Shown here piece after piece: positions 1 through 7,391 of a DNA stretch of 64,000 bases. Numbering within the stretch: the first letter of the stretch is position 1; each line of letters begins with the position of its first letter. The translations under genes were made by a program, and so were the position numbers. The notes under the pieces are model-generated. The model saw only the letters and a program-made list of their open reading frames with translations. It had not been told where the DNA came from and did not search any database. This DNA comes from Deltaproteobacteria bacterium (GTDB taxonomy: Bacteria; Desulfobacterota; Desulfobacteria; Desulfobacterales; C00003060): contig QMMN01000006.1 of the NCBI GenBank assembly GCA_003647275.1, positions 1 through 64,000 on the forward strand, given 5' to 3'.

Positions 1-119
1 CCCCCGGATCCCGGTACCGCATTCCAATGTCCGTCCTTTTCTTTGTTCAGGACCACCGGGAGGCGGTTAGAGACGATGACAAGGCGAGTCTCCGATGGGC
101 TGCTTTGGCTATTCGCCAT
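1..119 (-). CDS. otsA: Trehalose-6-phosphate synthase, N-terminal fragment (cut by window edge)
   Basis: Reading the minus strand from the ATG at 119 gives a peptide starting MANSQSSPSETRLVIVSNRL and continuing PVVLNKEKDGHWNAVPGSG up to the window edge. The VSNRLP motif followed by a glycine-rich turn is the start of GT20 trehalose-6-phosphate synthases, which join UDP-glucose (or another NDP-glucose) to glucose-6-phosphate. The ATG at 119 is preferred over the in-frame ATG at 131 because GGAGGG lies a few bases before it. The gene follows otsB on the same strand after about 150 bp, and OtsB would dephosphorylate its product. Only about 39 codons are visible, so catalytic residues further in cannot be checked. 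Confidence 0.8.
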   Translation of the reverse strand, partial: MANSQSSPSETRLVIVSNRLPVVLNKEKDGHWNAVPGSG

Positions 120-268
120 GATTCCCTCCATGATTTTGGGCCTCTTTTGTGGAGGTCGGCCTTAAGTCCATTGAGTTATGACCGTCGGTCCCATGCTCAA
201 GAACCAGACTGGCACACAAAGGACCATCTCTGACCTAAGCTTTCTTGATGCCAACTCGACAAGGCCCC

Positions 269-1057
269 TTATGACGAGATGGCTGCTTGCCAGCGCCTCA
301 GGAAATCCAAAAGTTCCTTTGGCGGCTGAAGCCACAGATCGGCCCGAGTCTCCCGCAGCTCCTCTCGGACCAGAACGCCCAGGCTCCGGCCTTTCAGAGC
401 CCTGAAGGCGTCTTCATCAGTGAGATCGTCGCCCAGGTAGGCGCACACCGTGTCGCCTTGCATCTCGGCCAGGATTGTTTCCACGGCTTTGCCCTTGGTG
501 ATTCCCCGTGGCCGCAGCTCAAGACCCCCATCAAATTCATGCAGGGAAAGGCCCGTTCCCTCCACCAGGTGCGGTAGATGTTCCAGGACTCTGGCCCGCA
601 TTTCCTCCATCTTCTCGGGTCTCATGCCCCGCCAGTGCAAGGCCACACTGGACGGCTTCCTTTCCAGGCGGCCGCTCCAACCCATCTCCCCCATCCAGCC
701 CGCCGCAGCGTCCAGTCCCCGGGCGGTTTCCTTTGATAGGACAGCCCTATGATATTTCCCGTTCGTCAAGAGCTTTTCCCCGCCGTGGGAGCCCCAGATC
801 TCAGGGAGTCGCTCCAAGCCAACCAAGGGAATCAGCTCATCCAGACGCCGCCCGCTTATTAACACCAGCCGTGTGCCGCCGTTTTGGATTATGCGTTTTA
901 GGGCCTCGGCCACGCCCGGATAGGGCAGCGCTTTATCTCTCTCCACTCTGAAAGGGGCCAACGTTCCGTCGTAGTCCAATAGTAAGGCCCGGTTTTGGGA
1001 TTTTTTAAGGAAGTCAAAGAACGTGGACAAATCCTTTTCCGGGTTGAGGATTTTCAT
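269..1057 (-). CDS. otsB: Trehalose-6-phosphate phosphatase
   Basis: A 262-residue HAD-superfamily phosphatase expected to hydrolyse trehalose-6-phosphate to trehalose in the cytoplasm. HAD motif I is LLLDYDGTLAPF (about residues 26-37), with nucleophile and acid/base aspartates. Motif II is VLISGRR near residue 65, and the late acidic motif is YLGDDLTDEDAF near residue 207. The SHGGEKLL stretch and the EFDGGLELRP segment fit the OtsB cap domain. Length is normal for bacterial OtsB. It precedes otsA on the minus strand, so the pair likely forms an OtsBA operon, although the order is reversed from the commoner otsA-otsB. No clear ribosome site precedes the ATG. Confidence 0.93.
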   Translation of the reverse strand: MKILNPEKDLSTFFDFLKKSQNRALLLDYDGTLAPFRVERDKALPYPGVAEALKRIIQNGGTRLVLISGRRLDELIPLVGLERLPEIWGSHGGEKLLTNGKYHRAVLSKETARGLDAAAGWMGEMGWSGRLERKPSSVALHWRGMRPEKMEEMRARVLEHLPHLVEGTGLSLHEFDGGLELRPRGITKGKAVETILAEMQGDTVCAYLGDDLTDEDAFRALKGRSLGVLVREELRETRADLWLQPPKELLDFLRRWQAAISS

Positions 1058-1626
1058 TAAGTTTTTAGTCGTTTATAAAACCCATCGGCCAAACCGATGG
1101 TATCGTTAAGTATGATGTCTAGGTGTTATTACTCATCGTGTTTTGCAAATTCTTTTGAACGAATTGCTTGTAGAAGGGCAGATTTTATCCTGCTCCACTT
1201 TGAGTTAGGCATTCTTTGAGCATAGCGTTATAAATGTTAAAAGGGGGATGCAGAATGAAACAGAGAAAACCTCAGCTTGAATTTTCGACCCTTTCTTTTG
1301 ATATAGCCTTCTACGATATTGTTTTGCCCAGATTTGGCCTATAGCTTGACAGATCTTATGATATCAATTAAATATCCGCAATAAAATTGTTAAATTCGTG
1401 AATTATGATTCTGGCAAGAAATTGATAATTTCCAAACTGCTCCATACTGAGATTGGATACCGCCCAAGATAGGATCGCAAGCACTTTACCCTAAAACCTT
1501 GGGGCATTGGGGTGGTAGTGCAGAACTATTTTGGATAATCGTTAAAAAAGAACCACAGAAATCAAGAATAACACGACCTGTCATTGAAGCTCTTGATTCA
1601 AGAGCCCTGGGAAACCATTCATGTGA
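1058..1626. other. Divergent intergenic region, AT-rich, with a small hairpin
   Basis: About 570 bp separate otsB (minus) from the DUF5752 gene (plus). Both trehalose operons must start here, so their promoters should lie within it, but I could not pick convincing -35/-10 pairs. A perfect 7-bp hairpin (CCATCGG, 5-base loop, CCGATGG) lies at 1082-1100 and would be in the otsB leader, followed on the minus strand by GTTTTAT. The short ORF through 1499-1726 lacks coding character. Confidence 0.5.
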
Positions 1627-1635
1627 GGTAGACCT

Positions 1636-2298
1636 GTGGGAGATGTGTTTCAATTCCTGTCAAGTGCATCTTTGGAGAAACTCACTGGGCGAAAGGCCTA
1701 CGATCTTGAAGACTTGCTCGATCTAATAAAGACCTGCCCGGATTCATCTATCTTTTATCACACATTCTCTGCTTTTTTGAAGATGCGAGAGGTTCAGGTC
1801 CCCTATAATACTGACTTTGCCATTTGGGTTTCCAGGAGCCTCAATGAAAAGGCTTTGGCAGAAAAGTTGATGGCCGTTGATTTGTCTGAATATAACACGA
1901 TAAAAACCTTGAAGATGCGCTTTATTGAGATCATTGAGACTTACAGGGAGCAGAAACCGGATGCCTTTCAAAAAACAGCTAATGAACCTTTCTATCTCTA
2001 TGATATCATCAGAGTTGTATATCCAACCGATAAGTTTGCCTATGACCTAAAATCTTTTCGTGAGTTGCTTCCAACCATCAGTGTATACTCCATGTACTTT
2101 CATTTTATTGAATCCCGGCTACACACACACCTTCAGACCGATGACTTCTCTACCTGGATAGAAGAAAGTCTTAATATCCCTGATTTAGCACAAATGATCA
2201 GGAAGATCGACTTCAACGTTTACACTTTGGAAGGACTAAGGACCCGAATCATACAATTGATCGATGAACATTTAAAGGAAATAGAGCAAAAGGGCTAA
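1636..2298 (+). CDS. DUF5752 family protein beside trehalose synthase
   Basis: A 220-residue soluble protein without signal peptide or membrane segment. It starts at GTG 1636, because an in-frame stop lies at 1624 and a GAGGT-like site lies just before. The protein is an internal duplication: FYHTFSAFLKMREVQ with FAIWVSRSLNE in the first half corresponds to YSMYFHFIESRLHTH with FSTWIEESLNI in the second, each followed by a leucine-rich helix ending in LKMRFIEIIET or LRTRIIQLIDE. This matches my recollection of DUF5752, a family often found beside TreT-like trehalose synthases, as here (61 bp before the next gene). No enzymatic residues are evident. A chaperone or regulatory role for the glycosyltransferase is inference. 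Confidence 0.72.
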   Translation: MGDVFQFLSSASLEKLTGRKAYDLEDLLDLIKTCPDSSIFYHTFSAFLKMREVQVPYNTDFAIWVSRSLNEKALAEKLMAVDLSEYNTIKTLKMRFIEIIETYREQKPDAFQKTANEPFYLYDIIRVVYPTDKFAYDLKSFRELLPTISVYSMYFHFIESRLHTHLQTDDFSTWIEESLNIPDLAQMIRKIDFNVYTLEGLRTRIIQLIDEHLKEIEQKG

Positions 2299-2359
2299 GC
2301 TTCACTAATTCGCAGTCAGATACTTCAAGCTCAGTAAAGGTAAACTCAGGAGGCTAAAG

Positions 2360-3592
2360 ATGACCGCACCTACCTTGTTCGATTATAAGGAGGTGGTTGG
2401 GCCAGACATTATTGAGGAACTTACAATCCTGGCCTCTCATGTGGGCAACCGGTCCATCAAGATGGTAAACTCTACGGCAGTAGGGGGTGGGGTGGCTGAA
2501 ATGCTTCATCGCATTGTGCCCCTTCTTAATGACATGGGGATTCAAACTAAATGGGATGTGATTAAAGGAGACGACGAGTTTTTTGAAATTACCAAAACGT
2601 TTCACAATGCCTTACAGGGCAAGGAAGAGTATTTTCATGAGGATGTATTTAAGACCTATCTGGCCTACAATGAAAAGAATAACGATGAGATGGATTTTGA
2701 TGAAGACCTCATCGTCATCCACGATCCTCAGCCGGCTGCCTTAATTCACTGGCACCAAAATCGAAAGAACAGATGGGTATGGAGATGCCATATCGACATG
2801 TCTCAGCCTAACCCTCAACTTTGGAGTTTCCTCAAGCCATACGTGGAAAAATATGATGCGGCTATCTTCTCCTCGGCCCTTTTTTCCACGGAGTTGTCCA
2901 TTCCGCAATATCGATTTTATCCTGCTATTGACCCTTTGGCTGACAAGAATAGAGAATTGGATGCTTCCTATGTCGACAGTGTCTTGGCAAAATATGGGAT
3001 TCCCAGAGACAAACCTATCGTGACTCAGATTTCACGGTATGATCCGTGGAAAGATCCAGTGGGCGTCGTCCAGGCCTTTAAAATGGCGCGAAAATACGTG
3101 GATTGTCGTCTGCTTCTGGTAGGGGATAAGGCGGCAGATGATCCTGAAGCTGAAAAGATTCTGGAAAAGGTAAAAGCAGAAGCAGGGGATGATCCGGACA
3201 TTCACATTCTTTTATTTAGCCCTTCCATTGCTACCGAGATCAATGCCTTTCAGCGTGCCTCAGATATCGTTCTGCAAAAATCGCTAAGAGAAGGATTTGC
3301 TTTAACGGTTTCAGAGGCACTCTGGAAAGGCCGACCTGTAATAGGTGGGGCTGTAGGAGGTATACCTGCCCAGATCATTGATGGTTATACAGGGCTATTG
3401 GTCCATTCGGTAGAGGGAGCCAGCCTGGGGATTCGCGCACTACTGACCCAACCAGATTTTTCCAAGAAATTAGGTGAAAATGGCCATCAACGTGTTAAGG
3501 ACGAATTTCTGATCACCAAGAATTTGAAACGATATCTTCTATTACTTCTTGCCCTGGATAGGCCACAGGAACAAACAATCTTTCTAAATTAA
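2360..3592 (+). CDS. treT: TreT-like trehalose synthase, GT4 glycosyltransferase
   Basis: A 410-residue GT4/GT-B glycosyltransferase. TreT enzymes transfer glucose from an NDP-glucose to glucose, giving trehalose in one reversible step. The N-terminus has the family signature VNSTAVGGGVAEMLHRIVPL (about residues 37-56), followed by WRCHIDMSQPN near residue 146. The C-terminal nucleotide-binding half carries VTQISRYDPWKDP near residue 221 and the EX7E motif in REGFALTVSEAL near residue 312. A good ribosome site (AGGAGGCTAAAG) precedes the ATG. Next to otsBA it gives the cell a second route to trehalose, or a breakdown route. Exact donor and acceptor cannot be read from sequence. Confidence 0.85.
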   Translation: MTAPTLFDYKEVVGPDIIEELTILASHVGNRSIKMVNSTAVGGGVAEMLHRIVPLLNDMGIQTKWDVIKGDDEFFEITKTFHNALQGKEEYFHEDVFKTYLAYNEKNNDEMDFDEDLIVIHDPQPAALIHWHQNRKNRWVWRCHIDMSQPNPQLWSFLKPYVEKYDAAIFSSALFSTELSIPQYRFYPAIDPLADKNRELDASYVDSVLAKYGIPRDKPIVTQISRYDPWKDPVGVVQAFKMARKYVDCRLLLVGDKAADDPEAEKILEKVKAEAGDDPDIHILLFSPSIATEINAFQRASDIVLQKSLREGFALTVSEALWKGRPVIGGAVGGIPAQIIDGYTGLLVHSVEGASLGIRALLTQPDFSKKLGENGHQRVKDEFLITKNLKRYLLLLLALDRPQEQTIFLN

Positions 3593-3629
3593 TGAAACGT
3601 TAGTCAGACTTTTGACCGGTCTGCTCCCT

Positions 3630-3688
3630 GGACGTGAAGCGCTGCCGTAACGCAGCCCCCCCGCCGAAGGGTGGGGAGGCTCACGTCC
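3630..3688. repeat. Hairpin repeat, family A (copy 1)
   Basis: Terminal inverted arms GGACGTGA (3630-3637) and TCACGTCC (3681-3688) enclose an inner C-run/G-run stem (CCCCCCC with GGGTGGGG). The core GAAGCGCTGCCG followed by CCCCCGCC and GGGTGGGG recurs at 10627-10743, so this is a dispersed element and not simply the terminator of the treT-like gene. It lies between convergent genes and could also act as a terminator. Confidence 0.65.
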
Positions 3689-3710
3689 CATAATCTCTGC
3701 ATCAAACGCT

Positions 3711-4079
3711 TTACCATTTGTTCCAATTCCTGAAAAAAAGGTTCATCCATTCTTCAAAAGTCAGATATTTGCCTGTACTATGATCATAGCGAAGCTTAAG
3801 GGGCCTATCATTTCCTTCATTCTTCTGTTCCTCGGCAGTCTTTTCCAAAAGTTGTCTTAATTCTTGCTTGGAAAACCTATACTGCTGGGCAAGTTTCTTT
3901 GTTCCCGGGGCATTCCTGTATACGGCAGACATCTGCCATAGGGCCTTGAATCGAAAGTCCTGAATTTCTTTTGCAGGTAATCCAAGTGATGCTGCCACAA
4001 GAGCTGCTCTCGCAAAATGTCCGCGCTCGATTTCAGCCCTTAACTCATCCGTGTCCTTCTTTTCGTTCATGTCGTTCAT
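3711..4079 (-). CDS. Hypothetical protein downstream of groEL
   Basis: A 122-residue soluble, charged protein that I do not recognise. Its N-terminal half is alanine-rich and helical (HFARAALVAASLGL), the middle has a Lys/Gln-rich helix (FSKQELRQLLEKTAEEQ), and the tail is aromatic (YLTFEEWMNLFFRNWNKW). The region YRNAPGTKKLAQQYRFSKQEL has a loose helix-turn-helix look, but I would not call DNA binding from it. It follows groEL on the same strand after 85 bp with a hairpin between them, so it may be co-transcribed in part. No Shine-Dalgarno is visible before either candidate ATG (4079 or 4070). Confidence 0.6.
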   Translation of the reverse strand: MNDMNEKKDTDELRAEIERGHFARAALVAASLGLPAKEIQDFRFKALWQMSAVYRNAPGTKKLAQQYRFSKQELRQLLEKTAEEQKNEGNDRPLKLRYDHSTGKYLTFEEWMNLFFRNWNKW

Positions 4080-4116
4080 GGTTGCAGAGGGGGGATCAGA
4101 GCACTGATCTTTGGAG

Positions 4117-4143
4117 TCCGGGCAAGTGGAAGACTTGCCCGGA
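4117..4143 (-). terminator. Strong hairpin between groEL and the downstream ORF
   Basis: A perfect 11-bp stem (TCCGGGCAAGT, loop GGAAG, ACTTGCCCGGA) starts 21 bp after the groEL stop. No T-run follows on the minus strand, so it is not a classical intrinsic terminator. It could stabilise the groESL mRNA end or partly block read-through. A second small palindrome (GATCAG-AGCA-CTGATC, 4094-4109) follows. Confidence 0.45.
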
Positions 4144-4164
4144 ATAGGGGTTCATTGGAAGGGC

Positions 4165-5787
4165 TCAATACATATCTTCAGGAGGCATGGCAGGTGTCTC
4201 AGGTTTCTTTTCTTTGGGTTTTTCAGCAATCATGGCTTCAGTAGTCAGAAGGAGTCCAGCCACAGACGCCGCATTTTGCAGGGCAAATCTGGTCACTTTG
4301 GTGGGGTCGATGACCCCGGCTTTCATCAAATCCTCATACTTACCTGTTTCAGCGTTAAATCCAAAATTGTCTTTGCCTTCCATGACGCGCTGGACCACCA
4401 CGGATCCCTCAAAACCGGCATTGCTGGCAATCTGCCTGAGAGGCTCTTCAAGAGCACGTTTTACGATATCAACCCCTAACTGCTGTTCACCAGGGAACTT
4501 GGCTTTTTCAAGTGCCTTCAAAGCACGGATGTAGGCGACACCAGCTCCCGGAACGATGCCTTCCTCCACGGCTGCGCGGGTGGCATTGAGGGCATCTTCG
4601 ACCCGGTCCTTTTTCTCCTTCATTTCAGATTCGGTTGCTGCTCCCACATTAATGACAGCCACGCCACCGACCAATTTTGCCAAGCGCTCCTGGAGCTTTT
4701 CGCGATCATAATCGCTCGTCGTTTCCTCAATCTGGACCCTGATCTGTTTAACACGACCCTCTAAGGCCTGGCGGGTGCCACCACCATCGACGATGGTGGT
4801 GTTGTCCTTGTCAACAGTAACCCGTTTTGCAGTTCCCAGATCGTTCAATGTCACATTTTCCAGCTTTATACCCAGGTCTTCACTGATCACCTGACCGCCT
4901 GTCAAAATGGCGATATCTTCCAGCATGGCCTTGCGCCTGTCACCAAAGCCTGGTGCCTTTACGGCCGAACATTGCAGGGTTCCACGCAGCTTATTGACCA
5001 CCAGCGTGGCCAGGGCCTCGCCCTCCACATCTTCTGCAATGATTAAGAGAGGTTTGCCCATTTTTGCAATCTGTTCCAGGATGGGAACCAGGTCTTTCAT
5101 GCTGCTGATCTTCTTCTCATGCAAAAGAATATAAGGATCCTCCAAATGGGCCTCCATCTTTTCCGCATCCGTGACAAAGTATGGGCTCAGGTACCCCCGG
5201 TCAAACTGCATTCCTTCCACAATTTCAAGGGAAGTTTCCATGCTCTTGGCTTCCTCTACAGTAATAACGCCCTCTTTGCCCACCTTTTCCATGGCTTCGG
5301 AGATAATGCTACCGATTGTGCTGTCATTATTCGCGGAAATGGTGCCGACCTGAGCGATTTCCTTTTTGTCCTTTGTCGGCTTTGATATCTTATTCAATTC
5401 CTTGACGACGAGGTCAACGGCCTTGTCAATTCCTCGCTTAATGGCCATGGGGTTGGACCCTGCAGCTACGAGTTTGGAACCCTCACGATAAATGGCCTGT
5501 GCGAGGACGGTTGCTGTGGTAGTCCCATCCCCAGCCACGTCGGATGTCTTGGAGGCCACCTCCTTGACCATTTGAGCACCCATATTTTCAAACTTGTCTT
5601 CCAGTTCAATCTCTTTGGCGACGGTTACGCCATCCTTTGTGGATTTAGGGGAGCCCCACGATTTTTCAAGGAGTACATTCCGGCCCCTGGGCCCGAGTGT
5701 CCCTTTTACGGCATTGGCCAGGGTGTTTACACCTTTCAACATCTTTTCTCTGGCCATCATACTGTATTTAATCTCTTTAGCCGCCAT
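4165..5787 (-). CDS. groL: Chaperonin GroEL (60 kDa)
   Basis: A 540-residue group I chaperonin that forms the double-ring ATP-driven folding chamber with GroES. It has the family start [20 protein letters not shown], the nucleotide loop [15 protein letters not shown] near residue 31, the ATP-binding [12 protein letters not shown] near residue 86, and the apical and hinge segment [20 protein letters not shown] near residue 405. The C-terminal tail ends PAMPPEDMY and lacks the usual Gly-Gly-Met repeats, which is acceptable in many lineages. It starts 21 bp after groES with GGAGGTGTTGAGCC before the ATG. Confidence 0.98.
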   Translation of the reverse strand: MAAKEIKYSMMAREKMLKGVNTLANAVKGTLGPRGRNVLLEKSWGSPKSTKDGVTVAKEIELEDKFENMGAQMVKEVASKTSDVAGDGTTTATVLAQAIYREGSKLVAAGSNPMAIKRGIDKAVDLVVKELNKISKPTKDKKEIAQVGTISANNDSTIGSIISEAMEKVGKEGVITVEEAKSMETSLEIVEGMQFDRGYLSPYFVTDAEKMEAHLEDPYILLHEKKISSMKDLVPILEQIAKMGKPLLIIAEDVEGEALATLVVNKLRGTLQCSAVKAPGFGDRRKAMLEDIAILTGGQVISEDLGIKLENVTLNDLGTAKRVTVDKDNTTIVDGGGTRQALEGRVKQIRVQIEETTSDYDREKLQERLAKLVGGVAVINVGAATESEMKEKKDRVEDALNATRAAVEEGIVPGAGVAYIRALKALEKAKFPGEQQLGVDIVKRALEEPLRQIASNAGFEGSVVVQRVMEGKDNFGFNAETGKYEDLMKAGVIDPTKVTRFALQNAASVAGLLLTTEAMIAEKPKEKKPETPAMPPEDMY

Positions 5788-5808
5788 GGCTCAACACCTC
5801 CTCATTCA

Positions 5809-6096
5809 TTATTCCACGATGCCTAAGATATCGTCCTCTCGCAAAATTAAGTGTTCCACGCCATTGATCTTGATATCAGTACCTCCGTACTTGCTAAAAA
5901 GCACCCGATCATTTTTTTTAACCTCCATAGGAATCCGTTTCCCCGTCTCATCCAACTTCCCAGGACCAACGGCAACCACTTTGCCCTGTTGGGGCTTTTC
6001 TTTTGCTGTGTCAGGGATAATGATTCCTCCTGAGGTTTTTTCTTCCTCATCAATCCTAAGAACCAGCACTCTGTCATTCAATGGTTTTACTTTCAT
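5809..6096 (-). CDS. groS: Co-chaperonin GroES (10 kDa)
   Basis: A 95-residue lid protein of the GroEL chamber. It begins [16 protein letters not shown] and carries the mobile-loop segment [20 protein letters not shown] (about residues 18-37) and the [20 protein letters not shown] stretch. AAGGAGGTTCAGGGAA precedes the ATG. It is the first gene of the groESL operon. I found no CIRCE operator upstream. Confidence 0.97.
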   Translation of the reverse strand: MKVKPLNDRVLVLRIDEEEKTSGGIIIPDTAKEKPQQGKVVAVGPGKLDETGKRIPMEVKKNDRVLFSKYGGTDIKINGVEHLILREDDILGIVE

Positions 6097-6233
6097 TTCC
6101 CTGAACCTCCTTTTAAGTTATTTTTAGAAACGAATTATAGGCCTTGCTGTTTTTGACCTTGTTAGAAATTGTGAGGGGATGTTATAATGTATAACTATGT
6201 GATATGATTAGTATAAAAGTAAATTTTTCAAGA

Positions 6234-6261
6234 AATATAAACACTTTTTATACGTTGTCAA
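6234..6261 (-). promoter_or_regulatory. Candidate sigma-70 promoter of groESL
   Basis: On the minus strand a perfect -35 TTGACA (6261-6256) is followed by a 16-bp spacer and TATATT (6239-6234), which matches 5 of 6 positions of the -10 consensus. It would give a leader of about 130 nt before groES. A TTGAAA at 6231-6226 could belong to an overlapping second promoter. I saw no clear sigma-32 -10 (CCCCAT) and no CIRCE. Confidence 0.5.
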
Positions 6262-6524
6262 GGCCGTTTTCGCCATTTTAGAATGAATCAATCCACCACG
6301 GCGAGATATTCGGCATAAAGTCAGACATGGCTTTACCTTATCACTTAAAAGATCCACATAAGGTATGGGAACCGCTTCGACCGAACATTTCATAAAAAAT
6401 GTCGATAGAATTTCATAAAGATAACAGCTTGGCATTGTTAGGATGATTTTGCTTAAACCTTCTGCAGTAACAATTTGTCACTAAGGTTTTGCTAACAAAC
6501 CATCGACATTTTTTACCTTTTGGG

Positions 6525-6622
6525 CGAGCCGATCTCACCGTATCCGCTGTGTTGTAGCCCACTCGCGGTAACAAACTACAGCTTCGCGGGCTACGCCTTG
6601 CGGATGCGGCGACCTCGGCTCG
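6525..6622. repeat. 98-bp nested imperfect palindrome
   Basis: Outer arms CGAGCCGA (6525) and TCGGCTCG (ending 6622) enclose paired segments TATCCGC/GCGGAT and GTAGCCC/GGGCTAC, so the RNA would fold into one long hairpin. The inner part (CTTCGCGGGCT) resembles part of the 55277-55356 repeat. It looks like a REP or MITE-like element and does not precede a T-run. Confidence 0.55.
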
Positions 6623-6818
6623 TGAAATATCCGGGTTAGCTCAAAGGTAGAAATGACTGGTATCAATCAAAAAGATTGAGAGGGCCAGAACCTTTTGATA
6701 TCATTTAGAGATATACAAAAGACGGTTTGGTTGATGAGTGTTGATTTTGGTAAGCTGTGTTCATTCCGAACGACATGAAATCGATGACCACCATGTAGAT
6801 CGGAATGAGGTGGATGTC

Positions 6819-6913
6819 AGATTGAACTGCAAAAGCGAGCCCTGGTGAAATATGCGCTGCATTTCACGGGGGAAGCCGCATTCCCCGCAGCTCGCTCCAG
6901 GGAGCTTCAATCT
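6819..6913. repeat. Palindromic repeat, family B (copy 1)
   Basis: Outer arms AGATTGAA and TTCAATCT, inner arms AGCGAG/CTCGCT and GTGAAAT/ATTTCAC make a roughly 95-bp hairpin-forming element. The left part ATTGAACTGCAAAAGCGAGC is repeated nearly exactly at 55277 and in shortened form at 14948, with the right end GAGCTTCAAT or GGGCTTCAAT kept at 55344-55354. It is therefore a dispersed family in this genome. Confidence 0.65.
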
Positions 6914-7034
6914 AAGCGCTAAGCGTTATCTCTCTGACTGTCAGTCCAAGTTCAGGTTGCTACAGCAAATGCAGGGGGCTGTTCAAATCAACCAGCAGCA
7001 TTAAAATCCGCAATCCAAAATCCCGGCTCATAAT

Positions 7035-7382
7035 CTATATCTTGCCTAGTTCGCGCTCTATCTCGTCAAAAATGTCTTCCATCTTGTACAGAAGCTGATC
7101 AGCCTTTGACAGGTGCCAATCAGCGATTTGTTCCTCAATCTCCCCGTAAAGCTTGTGAAGGGCTGATCTGTACCGCAGAAGGATCTCTCTGAAGGGCGGG
7201 TCTCCTTCCAGTTGATAGAGGAGTTTGTCAAGCCGGCCTACCATCTCAAACAGGGAAGGTCCCTCTTTCACCCATGCCTTATCCAGGTAAACCAGGCGAT
7301 GGGCCAGTTTGGGGTAAGCCTTTTTGAAACCCTTTTTATAATAAGGGCGGATGCGGACCGTCAATTGCATGTACTTGCTCAT
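7035..7382 (-). CDS. Small helical protein paired with the radical SAM enzyme
   Basis: A 115-residue protein of unknown function, basic in its first 30 residues (RIRPYYKKGFKKAYPKLAHR) and then strongly helical and acidic towards the end (YKMEDIFDEIERELGKI). It has no cysteine, signal peptide or membrane segment. It starts 9 bp after the radical SAM stop with GAGGATAAACC before its ATG, so the two are almost certainly translated from one mRNA. A partner or substrate-carrier role is inference from this coupling. It does not look like a known RiPP precursor (no leader/core boundary). Confidence 0.62.
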   Translation of the reverse strand: MSKYMQLTVRIRPYYKKGFKKAYPKLAHRLVYLDKAWVKEGPSLFEMVGRLDKLLYQLEGDPPFREILLRYRSALHKLYGEIEEQIADWHLSKADQLLYKMEDIFDEIERELGKI

Positions 7383-7391
7383 GGTTTATCC

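Larger units (their letters stand above)
6262..7034. other. Gene-poor spacer with two palindromic elements
   Basis: About 770 bp between the groESL promoter and the end of the minus-strand radical SAM operon. I find no convincing gene: the only ORF (6208-6435, minus) runs over the promoter and has no recognisable features. The stretch holds a nested palindrome at 6525-6622 and a repeat-family element at 6819-6913, listed separately. Confidence 0.55.

Noticed and set aside
6097-6260. CIRCE operator upstream of groESL
   Set aside because: No TTAGCACTC-N9-GAGTGCTAA or near match was found.
6208-6435. 75-codon minus-strand ORF upstream of groES
   Set aside because: It runs across the groESL promoter, shows no domain and no Shine-Dalgarno.
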